A stretch of DNA of 64,000 bases from contig JBBBDQ010000330.1 in the NCBI GenBank assembly GCA_037127315.1, forward strand, positions 2,973,501 to 3,037,500, written 5' to 3'. This DNA is from Ascarosepion bandense. Its lineage: Eukaryota > Mollusca > Cephalopoda > Sepiida > Sepiidae. This document shows, piece by piece, positions 42,291-53,879 of this stretch. The notes beneath the pieces are model-generated. The model had not been told where the DNA came from and made no database searches. It was given only the letters and a program-made list of their open reading frames with translations. The position numbers and the translations under genes are program-made. Within the stretch, counting starts at the first letter, position 1; every line of letters begins with the position of its first letter.

Positions 42291-42375
42291 AGCCTTTTGA
42301 AGATTATTTAATTATATATTTTTGGATTGTAAGAATTCTCGGTGATATAATAATGATTACTGTTACAAGTCCTAC

Positions 42376-42660
42376 TATTTAACCCATACGTTGGGAAGAA
42401 GAGGTGGATTCATACTTTTTTCAATGGTATTTGCGCGTAAATGAATATAACGAACACGACTGGAATTTTAACTTGGCTCTCTGGATTCCAATTGCTAGCC
42501 ATTAACAATTACATTACCCGTATATGTAAGCTTATAGCATCTGGTATTCCCAAGTGTTCATCCACCTTGATAATAACCAGGCTTGACGTTGCTTAACTTC
42601 GGTGATCGAACAGAAACAGGATGTTCAACGTGATATGATCATCAGTCACTGACAGCGCTT
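42376..42660 (-). repeat. 5S rRNA-tRNA chimeric SINE, nearly full length
   Basis: On the minus strand the first ~115 bp (42660-42545) match 5S rRNA: the conserved GATCACCGAAGTTAAGCAAC is present, then the CTGGTTA and GGGAATACCAG blocks. Next comes a tRNA-like head with box B-like sequence and a body related to the OR-type SINE (ACGCGCAAATACC-like), ending near TATGGGTTAAAT. This is a dimeric pol III head of the SINE3/AmnSINE type. Confidence 0.8.
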
Positions 42661-43077
42661 GTGACTCTACGAAGTAAAATCTGGGAGACATGCACCAATT
42701 TTTGTCTGGCCTCAAGATTTCTACACCGAAGTTTTATACGCTCCAATATAGATTTACAGTTTATTTATTTTAATAACCTTAGATTCCTGAAAAAAAAGTT
42801 AATAGTGTACCCAAGTCATAATTCCTGTAAAGTTTGACCCAATAATACCTTATTGAACGTGTAAATAAAGTGTGTCCAAAATGTTACTTAAGAATTTAAA
42901 AATGTGAGATTTAGACATGTAAGATTTTTTTTTATATATAATACATTTTATTTGTTTACATACTTTTCAGAATTTGGATTAACTTTGTCCCTTTGGAAAA
43001 TTCACAACTGAACAAAAAACCAAAATCTCGGAATTTTATTTTGGATTTAACCAAACTTTTTGACACCGGAAAAGTTC

Positions 43078-43215
43078 TGTTGGGTGATCATGTCCCCTTA
43101 GATCCATGACTGACTAGACAGAAAATTTTCCCGCAGTAGGTTTCCATTTTTTCTGTGGTAGATTGGTTGCCAACCAAGGCTATAGAACATAATCTGTCCT
43201 CCTATTCAATACTTT
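43078..43215 (-). repeat. OR-type SINE, 3' part
   Basis: From the GATCATGTC block to the TAACAGGACAGATT region. The head is missing. Confidence 0.7.
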
Positions 43216-43225
43216 TATCAAGATA

Positions 43226-43520
43226 AGTCAGTTAATTGCCATATATGATACACGGTTAGGCGATCATGTCCCTTTCGGTCCATGACTTACTAGCTAGATT
43301 TTCACGCAGTATGTTGCCATTTCTTTCTGTTGTAGACTGATTGCCAATCAAGATTATGGAACCCAATCTGTCTTGCTATTAAGTCCATAACTGGAGTGAG
43401 AAGAGATGGATTAAGTGTACTTGCGCGTAAATGAAAGCAATGAATTCAACTGAAATTCGAACTCGGCTCTTCGTTTACCTCATTCCGAGACGACATCCAT
43501 TGCACCACAACACACAATTC
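43226..43520 (-). repeat. OR-type SINE
   Basis: Nearly full length. The head reads CCATTGCACCACAACACACA on plus. Adjacent to the previous partial copy, in the same orientation. Confidence 0.8.
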
Positions 43521-43824
43521 AGTAACTCTCAAGAATAACATCTGGGCAAAAATTCGAGGGCTTCAGTCAGTGTTATTCACCGCCATTATGGAGAATACTA
43601 TAGAAAAAAAAACGCAAAAGAGTAAAGTCGAAAAAGGAAGATATTTATGTAGTATAAATGTTCATGATCAAATGGAAATATATTTCAAGTGTTTGAATTT
43701 TTATTCTGTATAAAAACTATTTTTTTAATAATAAAAAATGTTAAATCCCTATGTGTATTCTGGGACACCTGTATACGAAGCGACATCATTTGAATTGTAC
43801 AACTTGTCCACCTGCTGTACTGTG

Positions 43825-44215
43825 ATCTCCTTCTTCTATATGCCATGTCTATTCAGGGCGTTGGGGATCATGACTCTCCACAATTACTTTGTAGTTCTTA
43901 GTGAATCTTGTATTTTTGTTATCTCTCCTAAACTCTGCTCTGTCAGCCATTTATGCAAGCTCATAATCTGATTGTAATACGCTGTTTTTCTCCTTCCATT
44001 TTTTGCCTTCATTGTGTACTATGAGTGTCAAATTCTCCAAGCTCTCTTTTCTCATTATGTGACCTAGACATTTCAACTGTCTCTTTCTGGTTCTAAGAAT
44101 AATTGTCCTTTTTGTTCCAATTTTCTTTAAATCTACTTCGTAACTCAGACGCTCTGGCCTTGATATTGTCAAAATTATTCGGTAGAGCCACATTTTCTGT
44201 TAACTCAAGTCTCTT
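43825..44215 (-). pseudogene. RTE LINE C-terminal relic
   Basis: The minus-strand piece 44193-43951 reads MWLYRIILTISRPERLSYEV, then RQLKCLGHIMRKESLENLTL. Upstream and downstream blocks are degraded. Confidence 0.75.
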
Positions 44216-44219
44216 CTGC

Positions 44220-44905
44220 ATATGTAAGGAAAGCTTAAAGTACAGGTGCCCTGCAGTAGTATCCGAAGTGTAAACAAACCAATTTCTAAAGAATTAATGT
44301 AAGCATTACCACTAATTTGCTAAAAAATTACTATGCCATGACGAAAAATATCCTAAAGTTAATAAAAACAAAGTTTTATCGTCGAAATCATTATGTTCTT
44401 ATCAAGAAGAAAGACCAAATGATTTTTTGATTATTAAATTATATTTTTCATCTTTTTAGATCGTTCCAAATTTTGATTAAATCTTTTTGTCTTTTTTTTT
44501 TTTGCGTGAGCCCATTTGCCAAATATTAGCATAGGAAATTTTAGCGTTTTTTTTTTGTTTTTGTTTTTTTCGGTGAAAAACACATTGATTTGAAAAAAAA
44601 TACAGAAATCAAATAATAGTCAAATGTTAATAAAAATTTCAAGACTTATTCACAAATGAATTAAATTATTTGAGAAATGTTTTTTAAAAATTATTGGAAA
44701 ATTATATAGTTTTTTTACACCAGTTACTCTCCCCCAATTTATTTAATTTTTGCGAAATTTCGAGAAATCAAATTTGACCGTACTTAATGTTTATATTAGT
44801 TAAAAGCGAAACTCCTTGGAGAATTTAAATCATCATTTTCTTTTTGTAAAACAGGACCTCTAATTGCCGAAAATCTGCACTGAATTGTAAAATAAGCAAT
44901 TCAAT
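44220..44905. other. Unassigned AT-rich DNA
   Basis: No ORF above 60 codons and no repeat recognised. Confidence 0.3.
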
Positions 44906-44909
44906 AAAA

Positions 44910-45720
44910 CTAAAACATTATTTAATTAGAAAAGTTTTTAATTGCCTTTATGAATAACATATATTATGGGCACAAAGTAAGTAAGTAAGCATTTTTTCGA
45001 TGAATAAGTAATTTTTACAAAAATTGTTTCATTATTTTTTTATTTTTTATTAAAATAATTTATACAGTTTTTTTTATTTTTGATTAGAATAATTTATACA
45101 GTTTTTTATTTTTGATTAGAATAATTTATACAGTTTTTTATTTTTGATTAGAATAATTTATACAATTGTTAATTTATGCATTACTTTGTACTGGTTATAG
45201 GATATTGTTATTACATAAAAACTATAGTTACTAATTATAAAGCTTAGTGCAATTCATCGAACATCAATATTTTGAAAAGAATTTTGAAATGTTGTGTCTA
45301 GAAACGTGTCAATTTATTGACAGTACGGACATTCATACAAATAAGAGTGATAACTAGAGTAAATGTAAAGTCAAAGTACCTAAAGGTCATTAAAACGTTA
45401 GCTTAGAATATTTTCCTAAGTAGTTTCCGGGGTAGTTAATAATTATATAAAAAACGCACTCACGTTACATTTTTCAAGTAAATTTTACAAAGATATCCAC
45501 CGTAGAACAAAATTAGATAAACGTCCGTTTGCATTCAAGCTGTTAACACTTTAAATAAACAGCTAACGCCGTGTTAAAAATGCATTTCTGCGATGTTCTA
45601 AACTTAAAGTAATATTTGTTTCAAATCACATTAATTAAGCTTTAAATCAGTTTATATTCCTCAAATAAAATTTCAGAAAAGTAAATTTTATTTTTTGAAA
45701 AATTTCAAATGGTATTTATG
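44910..45720. repeat. Old dispersed repeat, copy 2, with 32-bp tandem repeat
   Basis: Paralogous to 28130-29130. Inside it, 45046-45170 holds about four copies of a 32-33-bp unit (GATTAGAATAATTTATACAG plus a T-run) absent from the other copy. Confidence 0.5.
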
Positions 45721-46155
45721 TTTGACAAAAACAAATTGATGATTTAAATTCTCCAATAAGTTCTGCTTTTAACTAATATAAATATGTAGAGGCAAGAATC
45801 ATAATTTCTAGAAATTTTATCAAATTAAGTAGGCGTAACTGATACAAAAACAAATATTTTTATCATGGTTTCCTAAAAAAAAAAATTACAAAATAATTTA
45901 ATTCATTTCTGAATAAGTTCTAAAACTCTTATTAAATTTTGACAATTTTTTGATTTTTGCAAGTTTTTAACACCAAAAAGACGCAAAAATAACCCATACT
46001 AATCTTTGTCCCACCCTCTGACGTAAGAAAAACAACATTTTTAACCAAAATTTTGAAAGGGCTAAAAAGGATAGAATGATTTAATAAAAAAATACTTCAG
46101 TTTTTACACATAATAAAAACATAAATATGTTGATAAAATTTTGTTTTTATCAAGT
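45721..46155. other. Unassigned AT-rich DNA
   Basis: Nothing recognised. Confidence 0.3.
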
Positions 46156-46157
46156 TG

Positions 46158-46430
46158 GGGCTTATATCGGCTCGGAATGAGAATCAGATAGCTGAATTTG
46201 AATTCTAATCAAAATCATTGCATTCACTTACGCACAAATACCCTCTTGGGAATGTTATTAATCTATCTCTTCTCCCCCTAGCTATGGATTGAATAGCAGG
46301 GCATATAGCCCTGGTTGGCAACCAGTCTACTGCTGAAAGAAATAGCAACCTACTGCGGGAAAATCTTCTGCTCAGTCTAAAGAGACATGATCGCCCAAGC
46401 GTGTATCACGTATGACAATACTGACTGATA
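46158..46430 (+). repeat. OR-type SINE, diverged
   Basis: Head partly degraded; body and end (GTGTATCACGTATG, ACTGACTGAT) recognisable. Confidence 0.8.
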
Positions 46431-46719
46431 TTCGTTTTGAATAGTTTTTGGAGATACCTAAAATATATTAATATATATGCGCATATGCGTGTGTATGTAT
46501 GTTTTATACATATAAATGTATGCGTGTGCGTGCGCGTTTGCGTTAGTATTCAAACACTAGTAAATATAATACCAAGTTATAAACCAAATCTTCAAAATTA
46601 AACACTTAAGATAAAATCAAACCAGTTAAAAACAAACTAAAAACTACTAAATGATATAAATTAAAAGATAGCTAAGTATTGTTCTTTATCCTATTATACA
46701 TATATATATAATTTTTTAA

Positions 46720-46860
46720 GCTTTATTTTTAATGGATACTTGTATTAGGGTAGATGCTCTGTATTTTTTTTTTTTTTGTTCTTTTATAATTAAACAGTAT
46801 ATTTATTTATATCTACTGACCTGAATAATCGAGAAATCTTGTTAGGAAAATATGCGTCCA
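46720..46860 (+). repeat. Dispersed repeat, GTAGATGCTCTG family
   Basis: Same family as 29370-29500. It is followed on the minus strand by a T-arm-like hairpin at 46857-46893. Confidence 0.5.
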
Positions 46861-47099
46861 CCGGCAAGATTCGTACCTGCGTCCCCTAGGGGAAAATCAT
46901 CATTAGATTTGATGTATCTTTTTATTTGAAAAAATAATGTTTAAATAAATAGATTAAAAATATGTCGGAGCTAATCTATTTCGTTACAATTTTTGTAAAT
47001 AAATTATCTTTGTTTATATTAGAATACCAAAACAAAGCATATATGAATATTCCGAAGAACTGAGAAAGTTTATATTTAAAAGCACTATTTGGGCTTTGT

Positions 47100-47550
47100 C
47101 TGACCATTTGTCCTACGTGGTCGAGTTGTTAAGACACACAAGCAGGAGAACCCAGTGATGATTATCAGACAATTTCTGCGAGCACATCACCCCTTACATC
47201 TGGACACTTAACTCCCCTGATTCTCTTTGATTATTATGTGTGGGCCGCAATTTATCGAGAGACCAACAAAACACCTGGTAATACCAAAGATGAACTGAAG
47301 GCAAGGATCACAGCAGCATTCATCAACTTTATCAAGGAGACCTTTCAGAAAAGTTGCAGGAGATTTCGATGTCGTCAGGAGTCCGCAGTTGAAGCCAATA
47401 GCGATTTTACTGAACAAATTTAGTCTTTAGTATTGCAAGATTTTTTTTTTTTTTTTTTGTAATTTTGGTAAATATATCTGTTAAAATGAAATGTCAGTGT
47501 TATTTTAATTTTTGCGTCATTTAGACGACAATTTGCCCATCTCACTATAT
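47100..47550 (+). pseudogene. Mariner-like transposase 3' relic, copy 2
   Basis: Encodes FDYYVWAAIYRETNKTPGNT, KDELKARITAAF and FQKSCRRFRCRQESAVEANS, the C-terminal third of a mariner transposase beginning at the NPLDYYVW motif, whose catalytic residue region just upstream (NSPDSL) is in another frame. It is followed by sequence shared with 41200-41335. The 5' two-thirds are missing. Confidence 0.7.
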
Positions 47551-47737
47551 ATAAATTCAAAGCACTTTTTTTTACTCCTAATACTGTACAGTGTGAGACA
47601 CAGCATTTGCTTGCTTTTCGTTCCTTTCCCTTAACATATACATGTTCTTTCTCCGGTGCGTGTATTTTATTGTACAATACACACTTACATATCTGTGCTT
47701 TTCGTCACATGAGGTCAGCAACTCACATAAATCCGCT

Positions 47738-47747
47738 TATATAAAAG
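47738..47747 (+). promoter_or_regulatory. Candidate TATA box
   Basis: TATATAAAAG in locally less repetitive sequence, 173 bp before an ATG and a consensus splice donor. Supported only by its match to the consensus and by that context. Confidence 0.3.
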
Positions 47748-47769
47748 CGAAACGACGCCTTTTCTCTGA

Positions 47770-47923
47770 AAAACAACTTCTACTGGATGCCTGTTCGGCA
47801 ACACATCGTACTAATTAACAATCGTCCAGGCAACATTATTTCTCCTCGCTTTCCCGTTTATTTGATCAATCACAGTAGGATAAACTATATCAAAATCCTA
47901 ACTTTCCAACATGAATCTATGTG
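47770..47923 (+). other. Candidate host first exon (5' UTR plus MNLC start)
   Basis: About 30 bp after the TATA-like box a transcript could start. CCAACATGAATCTATGTG follows at 47906-47923, directly continued by GTAAGTAAG, a strong splice donor. The predicted coding part is only MNLC plus one base, so nothing can be said about the product, and no matching downstream exon was recognised. Chance is a real alternative. Confidence 0.25.
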
Positions 47924-47929
47924 GTAAGT

Positions 47930-48620
47930 AAGATAATAAATTTTTTATCGTATGTTTGTTTTAACCACTTCGTAAGTAAGAAAACACCGGGAAAGTAGTT
48001 GTTGCTGTTACCTGATAGTAAATTACCAGAGCATGTCAAATTTACATTCACGTACCTTTACTAACAAGAATAATGAATTCTTTTTATTTTAATTTTTTTA
48101 ACTACACCATAACTTTATACACACCAACGTGCTGCACTTTTTTTTATCTTATTTGAAAATTTGTAAATGCAAACTCTGAACAACTTTGTATTTCATCTTT
48201 ATATTTGTACAAAAAAGGTGTTGAAAGTTTTCGGAAGTGGGTCACACTTTCCCAATTCAATATTTCACTGTCCTAACAATACTGATTTTGTGGACTGGGT
48301 CGAGCAGAGAACATTTCAGCACACACTCGCGTATATTTTTCATTCCACTACAGTCATCCGATGAAATGAAAGATGATGTTTAAAAAACTAAAAATCAGCA
48401 ATCTGACACATTCAGTCAGTGAATTAAGTGTACTGACATAGAATAAATGATTTATTTAATTTAAGACTGTGAATATGTTGTTAAATAAAGACAATGTCAC
48501 GAATTAAAATACAGTCTTATATTTTTACTTAATGTACCCAAAACATTGCTTGTGTAACACGCACGCGCGTACACACGCACACACACAAACACAGACACAC
48601 ACACACACACACATATATAT
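47930..48620. other. Unassigned DNA
   Basis: A 65-codon ORF at 48167-48364 with no recognised motif, two AATAAA hexamers near 48443 and 48484, and a CA-rich tract near 48560-48612. No firm feature. Confidence 0.3.
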
Positions 48621-48624
48621 ATAA

Positions 48625-48883
48625 ATATACATTAAAAATGACAGACAAGATATTATCATTGATTTATATAATTTTTCATGTGTTCGTATAATATTTTTCT
48701 TTTTTGGAACACGAAAAATATAAGAATTGTCCAAAGTTTTTGTACTTTGGACAATTCTTATATAATTTTATTTCCGAAAAGAAAAAAAATATTCGAACAC
48801 ATGAAAAATTATATAAAAAAAACTTAATGATAATACCTTGTTGATCATTTTCAATGAAACCTATATAAAAGAGAGATTGTTGT

Positions 48884-48900
<17 letters not shown>
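48625..48900. repeat. Long foldback
   Basis: Two inverted arms. The centre is a 19-bp perfect stem TATAAGAATTGTCCAAAGT with a 6-nt loop (48720-48763). The outer parts pair imperfectly over another ~90 bp (ATATAATTTTTCATGTGTTCG on both sides). A single arm occurs at 51250-51400. Confidence 0.75.
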
Positions 48901-48940
<40 letters not shown>

Positions 48941-49033
48941 GAATACAGAGCAATTTTCAAATTCGTCATTGAAACTTTTTAAATAAACCCATAAAATAAA
49001 ATTAAAATAATAGGAATAGACTGAGATAGATAC

Positions 49034-49069
<36 letters not shown>
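48885..49069. repeat. (TA)n and (CAGA)n microsatellites
   Basis: TA run 48885-48938 and tetranucleotide run 49035-49069. Confidence 0.9.
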
Positions 49070-49070
<1 letters not shown>

Positions 49071-49164
49071 TTTGTCATTGAAATTAAAAATGATGCTTAG
49101 GTTAAAAGTAGGTATCTTGGCAGTATAAGGTTTGATCTATGTGTTCAATATTCAGTATTGAATT

Positions 49165-49575
49165 AAGTGCATCGACAAAGAAATCGGAGAGCCGGGTTCG
49201 AATTCCAGTTGCATTCGTTGCATTCACTTAGGCGCAAATACCATTGGGAAAGGTATTAATCCGGTGCACTGGCTGATAAATGCTATTTAACATATAGTAG
49301 TTGGGAGGAGATTCATACTTTAACCAACGATATTTATGAACTTGACTGGAATTCAAACTTGGCTCTCCGATTTCAAATTCAAAACCACTATCCGTTACAC
49401 CACCCCACAGCTATGGGTTAAATAACAGGACAGATTGGTTTCTGTAGCCTTGGTCGGCAACTGGTCTACTGCAGAAAGTAGTGGCAACCTCCTGCGGGAA
49501 AATATTCTGCCCAGTCAGTCATGTCTCTTTCAAGACATGATCACCCAAGCGTATGGCACTTAACTGACTGATACA
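49165..49575 (+). repeat. OR-type SINE split by a chimeric SINE fragment
   Basis: The first part, 49165-49264, runs to GGTATTAATCCG. The second, 49405-49575, resumes at CTATGGGTTAAATAACAG and ends CACTTAACTGACTGAT. Between them lies a minus-strand piece of the 5S-tRNA SINE family. Confidence 0.75.
49270..49404 (-). repeat. 5S-tRNA SINE, tRNA-like part only, nested
   Basis: Matches the tRNA-like half of the 42376-42660 copy (CCGTTACACC...GACTGGAATT). The 5S part is missing. Confidence 0.65.
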
Positions 49576-49576
49576 T

Positions 49577-49728
49577 TGATTACTATTTAACATATAGCTG
49601 TTGGGAGAAATTTCATACTTTTCCCAACGATATTTACGCGTAAGTGAATGTAACGAACTCGATTGGAATTCGAGCTTGGCTCTTCGATTTCAAATTCAGA
49701 GCCACTAACTGTTACAGCACCCTGCATA
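49577..49728 (-). repeat. 5S-tRNA SINE, tRNA-like part only
   Basis: Another copy of the same half-element, ~85% similar to the nested one by eye. Confidence 0.65.
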
Positions 49729-49924
49729 TCCTTACCAAAAAAATAAAATTAAATAGAGAAATAGATATTTTTATGTAAAATAAATGTTGTAGTTTTCATT
49801 AGTAAATTACGGAACTTTTGGTGTATCTATTTTTCACCACGTGGCCAAGTGATTCCACGAATTCTTTTTAAAAGTGTTACATGTTTTAAACTTGTTAAAT
49901 GTTAACTATCTTTTCGGCTATCTG

Positions 49925-50560
49925 CTTCTTTTACGTGCCATGTCCCTTCAAGACGTAGGCGATCATGTCCTCAACATCTTCCCATCCCTTGTAGTTTTTT
50001 AATAAGTTTTCCGCTTCTAAATTTTCCTTTCTCTTTATACTTTGCTTAACTTTTGGAATGCGTCTTTTGCTACCCTAATACGTCATCAGATCTCAGTGTC
50101 ACACTTGTAATCCTCTGTTAGAACACTTCCCAGGTATTTAAATTTCTTTACCTGTTTGATTTTAGTATCCCCTATTTGTAATTTGCATTTTGGGCCCATC
50201 TTTTTGCTGCTGACAATTCATCCTGTTTCCCTGTAGTTTATTATTACTCCTTTCTTCTCGATTTCTTTTGTTACATTCTGTAGTTGGATTTGTAGTTTCC
50301 TTTCCATGCCGGCTATCAACACTGTAGCCTCTGTATATCTTATATTATGAAGACTGTGGCCGTTAATAATAAGTTTCAGTAGGATTACTAGTTCTTTCAG
50401 AATTGCCTCGCTGTATAGTTTGAATAAATCCGGCGAGAATTCACATCCTTTTATATACGTAAATAGATTATACATTTCTTTTCCCGTACTCAGAATCTTA
50501 ATTTTACTTGAATTTACGTTTGCCAGGGCGGAGAAGGAATTAACCTCCACAACAGTAGCA
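49925..50560 (-). pseudogene. RTE LINE RT relic
   Basis: Minus strand 50550-50218 reads GCEFSPDLFKLYSEAILKEL, then NGHSLHNIRYTEATVLIAGM, where the catalytic YADD has become YTEA. Downstream are the KYLG block region and the C-terminus to 49930. Inactive. Confidence 0.8.
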
Positions 50561-50662
50561 ACAAGGTTCTGTCTTCCAGGTTACCCATTTCCGCCTCCGT
50601 AACCATATAATGGAATGGATTTTTCATTTAATCTGATATGCTTTAATTTATTGCTTGTAAGG

Positions 50663-50945
50663 GTAATTTTTAATGGATACCCATATTTGAGTAAATGTTT
50701 TGCTTTTATTTATTTATTAAACAGTATATTTATTCATTTCCATCTACCGGCCTGACTATTTGAAAAACTTTACTAGAAAAATATCTGCCGCTGATCACAT
50801 ATTGTTCTAATAAGATTTTTCGAATATTTCGACCGGTATATGGAAAAAAATATACTGTTTATAGACATATACTGCTTCGTGTTTAATAATAAAAACAAAG
50901 CTACTCAAACATGAGCATCCATTAAAAATAACGTTTGAGCAACAA
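50663..50945. repeat. Dispersed GTAGATGCTCTG-family repeats, two orientations
   Basis: A plus copy at 50663-50800 and a shorter minus copy at 50870-50945 form a loose inverted pair. Confidence 0.45.
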
Positions 50946-51052
50946 ATTAACACACACGCACACACACATATATATATATATTGAATGCAAAGCAATTTTC
51001 AACCTTTTCACTTTTGAAACTTTTGAAATTAAGTCTTAAAATCTTTTGAAAT

Positions 51053-51147
51053 ACACACACACACACACACACACACATTGAATTAAATGAAATGTTCGCT
51101 TATCTTATCTGTATCTTAGAGATAGATAGATAGATAGATAGATAGAT
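51053..51147. repeat. (CA)n and (GATA)n microsatellites
   Basis: CA run 51053-51077 and GATA run 51119-51147. Confidence 0.85.
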
Positions 51148-51249
51148 ATTCGAATGCAAACAAATGTTTAAATCGCTATTAAAACTATTAGAGAAAGTGA
51201 ACATTCCGTTTTAAAAGCATTTAGGTATTTAGGCCAACAGATATGGATA

Positions 51250-51400
51250 TATTGTGTATTTGGGAAGCAATCTCTCTTTTATGCAAGTTTAGTTAAAAAT
51301 GACTGACAAGGTTGATGGTTAAGTTTTTTATCTAATTTTTCATGTAATCTTATAATTTGTTTCTTTTCCGAATATAAATTAATAAAAATTGTCCAAATGT
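51250..51400 (+). repeat. Single arm of the 48625-48900 foldback family
   Basis: Carries AGCAATCTCTCTTTTATGCA, AATTTTTCATGTAATC and ATTGTCCAAATG in the same order as one arm. Confidence 0.55.
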
Positions 51401-51699
51401 TTTTCCGAGCGCTTTTCGCTATAGTTTTTTAGCCATTATCAAGGATGAATTTTACGTGTAACTGAATATGCGTAGTGTTTGTGTATGCGAGACATGTGTG
51501 TTTTCTATATTCCGAATAAATTCAACACATTGTTGCTGTGTTAGTAGTTGATATTAGTGTTATTGATAAGTGTTGAATTTTTCTTTTTTATTAATTTAAT
51601 AATGATTGTTAAGCATTTGTTTGCATGTGGATGATGCGACTATATTTGTATTATCAATAAGTTAAGTATGTTACGAATAGAGTTTGGTAGGTCTCCGTG

Positions 51700-51835
51700 T
51701 GTGAGGACGCATTTTTTTTCTAACAAGATTTCTCGATTATTCTGGCTGATAGATGGTAATAAATAAATATACTGTTTAATAATTAAAACAGAGCATCTAC
51801 TGAAATATGAGTATCTATTAAAATAATGTTTAAAC
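51700..51835 (-). repeat. Dispersed repeat, GTAGATGCTCTG family
   Basis: Minus-strand copy; see 29370-29500. Confidence 0.5.
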
Positions 51836-51870
51836 AAATAAATTAAAAATATGCTGGATTTAATACATAT

Positions 51871-51900
<30 letters not shown>

Positions 51901-51906
<6 letters not shown>

Positions 51907-52062
51907 ATTATGTTTTAGAACATGTACATAATTTCTTATGTTCTAAAACATAATTTATAATAAATATTCACTGCTCTATACATCATATATCGAGCACTGT
52001 TTTAAATTAATGTTTTGGACGGAAAAATTTTTTCTTTTTTCTCTCCTCATTCTATACTCACT

Positions 52063-52080
<18 letters not shown>
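51901..52080. repeat. Hairpin repeat, intact copy
   Basis: A perfect 23-bp stem (TTATAAATTATGTTTTAGAACAT with its complement, loop 14 nt, 51901-51960), followed by a shared tail with ATCGAGCACTGTTTTAAATT and ending in (TA)n. Confidence 0.75.
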
Positions 52081-52097
<17 letters not shown>

Positions 52098-52315
52098 TGA
52101 TTTGAAAAGCAAGAGGACGTTTTTCTCAACCTTAAGAAATAAACATACAATTTTATTTATTATTAACGGACTATTTTTTTATATTATTGTAATTAAAAAG
52201 GCTAGTTGCCTTAAAAAAAAAAAAAGTTCAGCAACAACCCGGTCGACCATTTTGTTTTTTCGTTTTTGTTTTTTTTTTGCGACCACCCTTTGTTATATAA
52301 CTTAATTCTCTCTCT

Positions 52316-52355
<40 letters not shown>

Positions 52356-53340
52356 AACTTGTTAATTATAAAATGAGCATTATCATTTTAAACAGATGTA
52401 AGACTTTTAACAGCCGCAACAACAAAAATGGTTAGCATGTGCAACGAGGAAAGAAAATAATCACATATCATGCTGTTAACTTTGCACGCAACCAAAAACA
52501 AAAGTTAAGATGGGAACACCCGTAAATAGTAGAAAGTGCTATAACACATAGACTAGGTTTTTGAAAAACTGTTTTTGTACTCTGCGTTAGTCATTCAGGT
52601 TTTCGAAAATGGGTTGTTCCCTGGCGCTTGCTTCTCACAACAACTGAGCTACAACTGCGCCACACGGCGTGCTACACGCACTCATTGACTCGGGAGAATA
52701 GTGGGAGGGAGCAAAAAATCCAACTGCTAACTGGGAACTACTGGTAGCCTTAAAAATTGGGGTGGGTAGCAATCTCATCTAATGTGCTGATTTAGTGAGG
52801 TTTGTTATTACATATTTAATTACAGTAATGGCATTTTTTAATCAAACATAAACAATGACATAATCCCTAACAGTAAACATTGTGTTTGTAAAATTCTGTA
52901 TGAAAATAAATTTTAAAAAAACCTTGATTAAATTTAATAACTAAATGTAAAAGAAATATTGACAAAATGGTTTGATTGACTGTTTTCATTTTTCAAAGTA
53001 CATTTCATAATTACAGGATTTTCATAACTAACACACATTAGATGCTCTGTTTTAAATTTATTACTAAATACTTTATAAATACTTATACTTTATAAGTAAC
53101 ACACATTATTAATTAATTTGTAAGTACTGATACTTTATAAGTAGCACACATTATTAATTATTGAATCAAAATTTGGTTAAAAGTAGAATATTATTAGCAA
53201 ATGTTCATAAATCATTATTACTAGTATGTACATTGTACATTCTAATCTTAATCATTGATATAGCAAAATTTTACAAGAAATATTGTTTGGCATGCAAAAT
53301 AAAACAATCATAAAAATATAATTCAAATTTCTTTTTACTT
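52081..53340. other. Unassigned AT-rich DNA
   Basis: (TA)n runs at 52063-52095 and 52317-52350, a GC-richer patch at 52600-52760, and a ~45-bp tandem duplication at 53080-53165 (CTTTATAAGTANCACACATT). No gene recognised. Confidence 0.35.
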
Positions 53341-53344
53341 ATTT

Positions 53345-53810
53345 TGTCAACAAATCATGGTAAGAATTATATTTTAGAACATGTACAAAAACCGGGGAGC
53401 CGAGTTCGAATTCCAGCTGAATCCATTGCATTCACTTACGCGCAAATACCCTTGGGAAAGGTATTAATCCGTCTCTTCCTTCCAGTTATGGGTTAAATAA
53501 CAGGACAGATTGGGTTCTATAGCCTTGGTCGGCAACCAGTCTACCGCAGAAAGCAATGGCAACCTACTGCGGGATAATCTTCTGCCCAGTCAGTCATGTC
53601 TCTTTCGAGACATGATCGCCCAAGCGTGTATCACGTATGGCACCTAAACTGACTGACAGAATGTGTTTAAATATAAAGAATTTTGTACATGCTCTAAAAT
53701 ATAATTTATAATCAATATTCACAGCTCTATATATTATATATCGAGCACTGTTTTAAATTAATGTTTTGGACGTTGTAAAAAAACTTTTTCTTCGTTCTGT
53801 ATTCACTCGG
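53345..53810. repeat. Hairpin repeat, second copy, with SINE in the loop
   Basis: The left stem strand is at 53362-53387 and the right at 53683-53712; the tail 53713-53775 matches 51961-52024. A SINE occupies the loop. Confidence 0.7.
53388..53660 (+). repeat. OR-type SINE, head-truncated
   Basis: Begins at the GGGGAGCCGAGTTCGAATTC block and runs to the ACTGACTGAC end. Very close to the copy at 54362. Confidence 0.85.
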
Positions 53811-53812
53811 AT

Positions 53813-53875
53813 ATATATATATATATATATAGATAGATAGATAGATAGATAGATAGAAAGAGAGAGAGAGAGAGA
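53813..53875. repeat. (TA)n(GATA)n(GA)n microsatellite
   Basis: Compound run. Confidence 0.9.
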
Positions 53876-53879
53876 ACAA

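Noticed and set aside
52620..52690. Minus-strand TAGCTCAGTTGTTG, like a tRNA box A
   Set aside because: No convincing box B or cloverleaf at the right spacing.
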